A stretch of DNA of 64,000 bases from Candidatus Sphingomonas excrementigallinarum (GTDB lineage: Bacteria > Pseudomonadota > Alphaproteobacteria > Sphingomonadales > Sphingomonadaceae), in assembly GCA_019112965.1 (NCBI GenBank), contig DXIH01000171.1, positions 1 through 64,000 of the forward strand, written 5' to 3'. Positions 62,339 through 64,000 of this stretch are shown here, one piece after another (positions within the stretch are counted from its first letter, which is position 1; every line of letters begins with the position of its first letter). Under the pieces are notes generated by a model that made no database searches, was not told the origin of the DNA, and worked only from the letters and a program-made list of their open reading frames with translations. The translations under genes and the position numbers were made by a program.

Positions 62339-62908
62339 TCAGCGCAGGATGATATCGGCCCCGTGCTTGTGCGCGCGGATTTCCTCTTCGGTCAGGCCGT
62401 TGATCTCGTGCGGGAAGATCAGCCAGTCATTCGTCTCGTGGACGAAGAAGTCGGGCTTCAGGTCGGTCACGTTGCGCGACGGCTTGTAATAGACGGTGGC
62501 GACCTTCACCTCGTCCGGGATGTTGTTCCGGCACCGCTGCTTCAGTTCCTTCAGCAGGGCACGGATCGAACGACCGGAATCGAAGACGTCGTCGATCAGC
62601 AGCAGGCGATCCTCGGGATTGAGCACGTCGACCAGATGGCCCAGGCCATAGATGCGCACCTGCGGCTCCTGCTGATCGATGCCGGTATAGGAGGCGGTGC
62701 GGATCGCGATATGATCGCTCTGCACCCCGCGATATTCGAGCAGTTCCTGCACCGCGATGCCGACCGGCGCACCGCCGCGCCAGATGCCGACGATGTGGGT
62801 CGGGCGAAACCCGGAGTCGAACACCAGATTGGCCAGGCGGAAGGAATCCTCCAGCAGGCGGTCGGCGGACAGGTAGATCTTGGTGGTCACGGGGGAATGG
62901 TCCATCAT
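62339..62908 (-). CDS. Phosphoribosyltransferase (hypoxanthine-type)
   Basis: A 189-residue cytosolic protein of the type I phosphoribosyltransferase fold. The PRPP loop LLLIDDVFDSGRSI at about residues 102-115 and the early VGIWRGGAPVGIAVQELL loop define the family. KPDFFVHETNDWLIFPHEIN near the end resembles xanthine/hypoxanthine phosphoribosyltransferases. It would take part in purine salvage; the exact base is not certain. Two consecutive ATGs (62908 and 62905) are equally plausible starts. Confidence 0.85.
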   Translation of the reverse strand: MMDHSPVTTKIYLSADRLLEDSFRLANLVFDSGFRPTHIVGIWRGGAPVGIAVQELLEYRGVQSDHIAIRTASYTGIDQQEPQVRIYGLGHLVDVLNPEDRLLLIDDVFDSGRSIRALLKELKQRCRNNIPDEVKVATVYYKPSRNVTDLKPDFFVHETNDWLIFPHEINGLTEEEIRAHKHGADIILR

Positions 62909-62988
62909 CGTTGCGGCGCGCGGCGCGAAGCCGGAAGCGCTTGGATAGACGGGCTATCTGGCGTCGTCGGGCCGCCAGGGCAACCGCG

Positions 62989-63339
62989 TCATGCGATGAT
63001 CCGCCCGATCCGCACCAGCACGCCCGTCGGATCGCTGACCGCGAACTCATAGGTGCCCCAGGGCTTGGCGTGCGGCGCGCCCCGTTCGATGATACGGTCG
63101 CGTACCCGATCGGCCACCGCGTCGACATCCTCGACATAGAGGTAGAGGCCGAACGGATTGTCCTCCACCTGCTTGGGCCAGCCGGGCATGTGGTTGAGGT
63201 GGAGATGCCAGCCGCGCCCGTCCTCCAGGATGCGATAGCCGCCGAAATTGGCCGCAACCTCGAAGCCGAGCAGGCGGTAGAAGGCGGTGCTGGCGTCCAG
63301 ATCGTCGGCGGGAACGATGGCGACGCAATGATGGCTCAT
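62989..63339 (-). CDS. Glyoxalase/bleomycin-resistance-fold (VOC) protein
   Basis: A 116-residue protein with GGAGGG six bases before the start at 63339; the frame is open further upstream. One VOC unit is visible: HCVAIVPADDLDASTAFYRL followed by LGFEVAANFGGY, WHLHLNHMPGW, then FGLYLYVEDVDAVADRV and TYEFAVSDPTGVLVRIG. Metal-binding His and Glu positions of the fold (HHCVAIV and YEFAVSDP) are plausible. It is a dioxygenase-, glyoxalase- or resistance-type small-molecule enzyme; the substrate is unknown. Confidence 0.85.
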   Translation of the reverse strand: MSHHCVAIVPADDLDASTAFYRLLGFEVAANFGGYRILEDGRGWHLHLNHMPGWPKQVEDNPFGLYLYVEDVDAVADRVRDRIIERGAPHAKPWGTYEFAVSDPTGVLVRIGRIIA

Positions 63340-63609
63340 GATTGTCCCTCCATGGTGGCAGGCAGGATGCCTTGTCCGGACCAGGCGTGGCGAGCCCCAA
63401 TTCTCCCCTGCGGTGAAAAAGTTCCGACGTCTTTTCATGAAGTTGACGTCATGTTCGTATCAAGGTTCTTGTGGGGTAGGAACGCGTTTGTCCTTTTGTC
63501 GCAAGGGGATGGCCGGAAGGTCGGCCAGCGGCCAAACATAAATCATACGATGCGCGGATATTTCAAACCATTGCTGGGTTGGCCCCCCGCATCTCGCGGA
63601 GACCCTATC

Positions 63610-64000
63610 ATGGCCACGGCGGCATTGCCCGAATCCCGATCTTCCCGCGCGTCCGATGGCGATCGCCGCCGTGCGACGCGTTGGTTGCAAGCGCTGAACT
63701 TCTTCATGGCCGACATGCAGGCGGGCATCGGCCCGTTCCTGGGCGTGTTCCTGCAACAACGCGGATGGCAGACGGGGCCGATCGGCACCGTCATGACGCT
63801 GGGCGGCGTGGCGGGCATGGCGATGACCGTGCCCGCGGGCGCGTTCATCGACCATACCGACAAGAAGCGCTGGGTCGTCGTCATCACCGGCATCTGCACG
63901 GTGCTCGCCTCCTTCCTGATCCTCTGGTCGCAGGCGGGCATCGTCGTCGGCGTCAGCCAGGTGGCGACCGCGATCGCGGGCGCGGCGATCGGCCCCGCCG
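63610..64000 (+). CDS. MFS transporter, N-terminal part (continues past window end)
   Basis: The open frame starts at 63610 and is still open at the window edge, giving 130 residues. After a basic 25-residue N-tail comes a first membrane helix (WLQALNFFMADMQAGIGPFL), a second (GTVMTLGGVAGMAMTVPAGA), the MFS loop FIDHTDKKRWVVV and two further helices (ITGICTVLASFLILWSQAG, VGVSQVATAIAGAAIG). GGAG lies upstream. The cargo cannot be told. The 270-base gap before it holds no gene I can see. Confidence 0.85.
   Translation, partial: MATAALPESRSSRASDGDRRRATRWLQALNFFMADMQAGIGPFLGVFLQQRGWQTGPIGTVMTLGGVAGMAMTVPAGAFIDHTDKKRWVVVITGICTVLASFLILWSQAGIVVGVSQVATAIAGAAIGPA

Overview
The window is high-GC, densely coded DNA from an alphaproteobacterium, most likely a Sphingomonas or close relative (order Sphingomonadales). 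The evidence is four Caulobacter/Sphingomonas-type TonB-dependent receptors, an EipA (DUF1134) protein, a DUF6445/tryptophan-halogenase pair, a GH106 rhamnosidase, the sphingomonad diketo-hydrolase version of L-rhamnose catabolism, and intergenic palindromes built on CCCCTCCCC/GGGGAGGGG cores. No transposase, phage gene or CRISPR array was seen. The only RNA gene found is tRNA-Ser(GCT) at about 4.9 kb.

Region by region. (1) 0-6.3 kb is housekeeping: an OmpA C-terminus cut by the window edge, a PilZ protein, ygfZ, pyrC coupled to a CutA-like gene, eipA, the tRNA, then a decayed stretch with repeats and a small secreted protein. (2) 6.3-28 kb is an L-rhamnose/rhamnoside utilisation locus. The leftward arm holds a TetR regulator, an LldD-type L-lactate dehydrogenase, L-rhamnose 1-dehydrogenase and an IclR regulator. 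The rightward arm holds L-rhamnonate dehydratase, an FAH-family diketo-deoxyrhamnonate hydrolase, the L-KDR 4-dehydrogenase, a COG3618 lactonase, a FucP-like permease, a TonB receptor, GH3, GH106 and GH78. Rhamnosides would be taken up through the receptor, cleaved in the periplasm, imported, and oxidised to pyruvate plus L-lactate, with lactate recovered by LldD. A convergent SDR with a C-terminal zinc ribbon and an MHS-family transporter follow. (3) 28.3-31.4 kb is a DctB/DctD-like two-component system, divergent from the MHS transporter, whose regulator lacks the GAFTGA loop. (4) 31.5-43.1 kb is a second glycan region: a second copy of the small secreted protein, a double-GH43 protein, an exo-galactanase-like GH43 with a ricin-type domain, and a TonB receptor followed by DUF6445 and a tryptophan halogenase. 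(5) 43.8-64 kb is mixed: a DUF1206 membrane protein, an S9 peptidase, two TonB receptors, an internally deleted VIT1/CCC1 gene, an FMN reductase, a DUF3857-transglutaminase protein, pncB, a GFOR-like oxidoreductase, a retropepsin-TPR protein, a 59-residue HTH protein, a phosphoribosyltransferase, a glyoxalase-fold protein and the start of an MFS transporter.

Items most worth following up are the matched promoters of the two small secreted proteins, the intergenic palindrome families (one of which supplies TAG stop codons to its neighbours), the SDR-zinc-ribbon fusion, the DctD relative without GAFTGA, and the receptor/DUF6445/halogenase operon. All functions are inferred from sequence features and recalled family knowledge; no database search was run.
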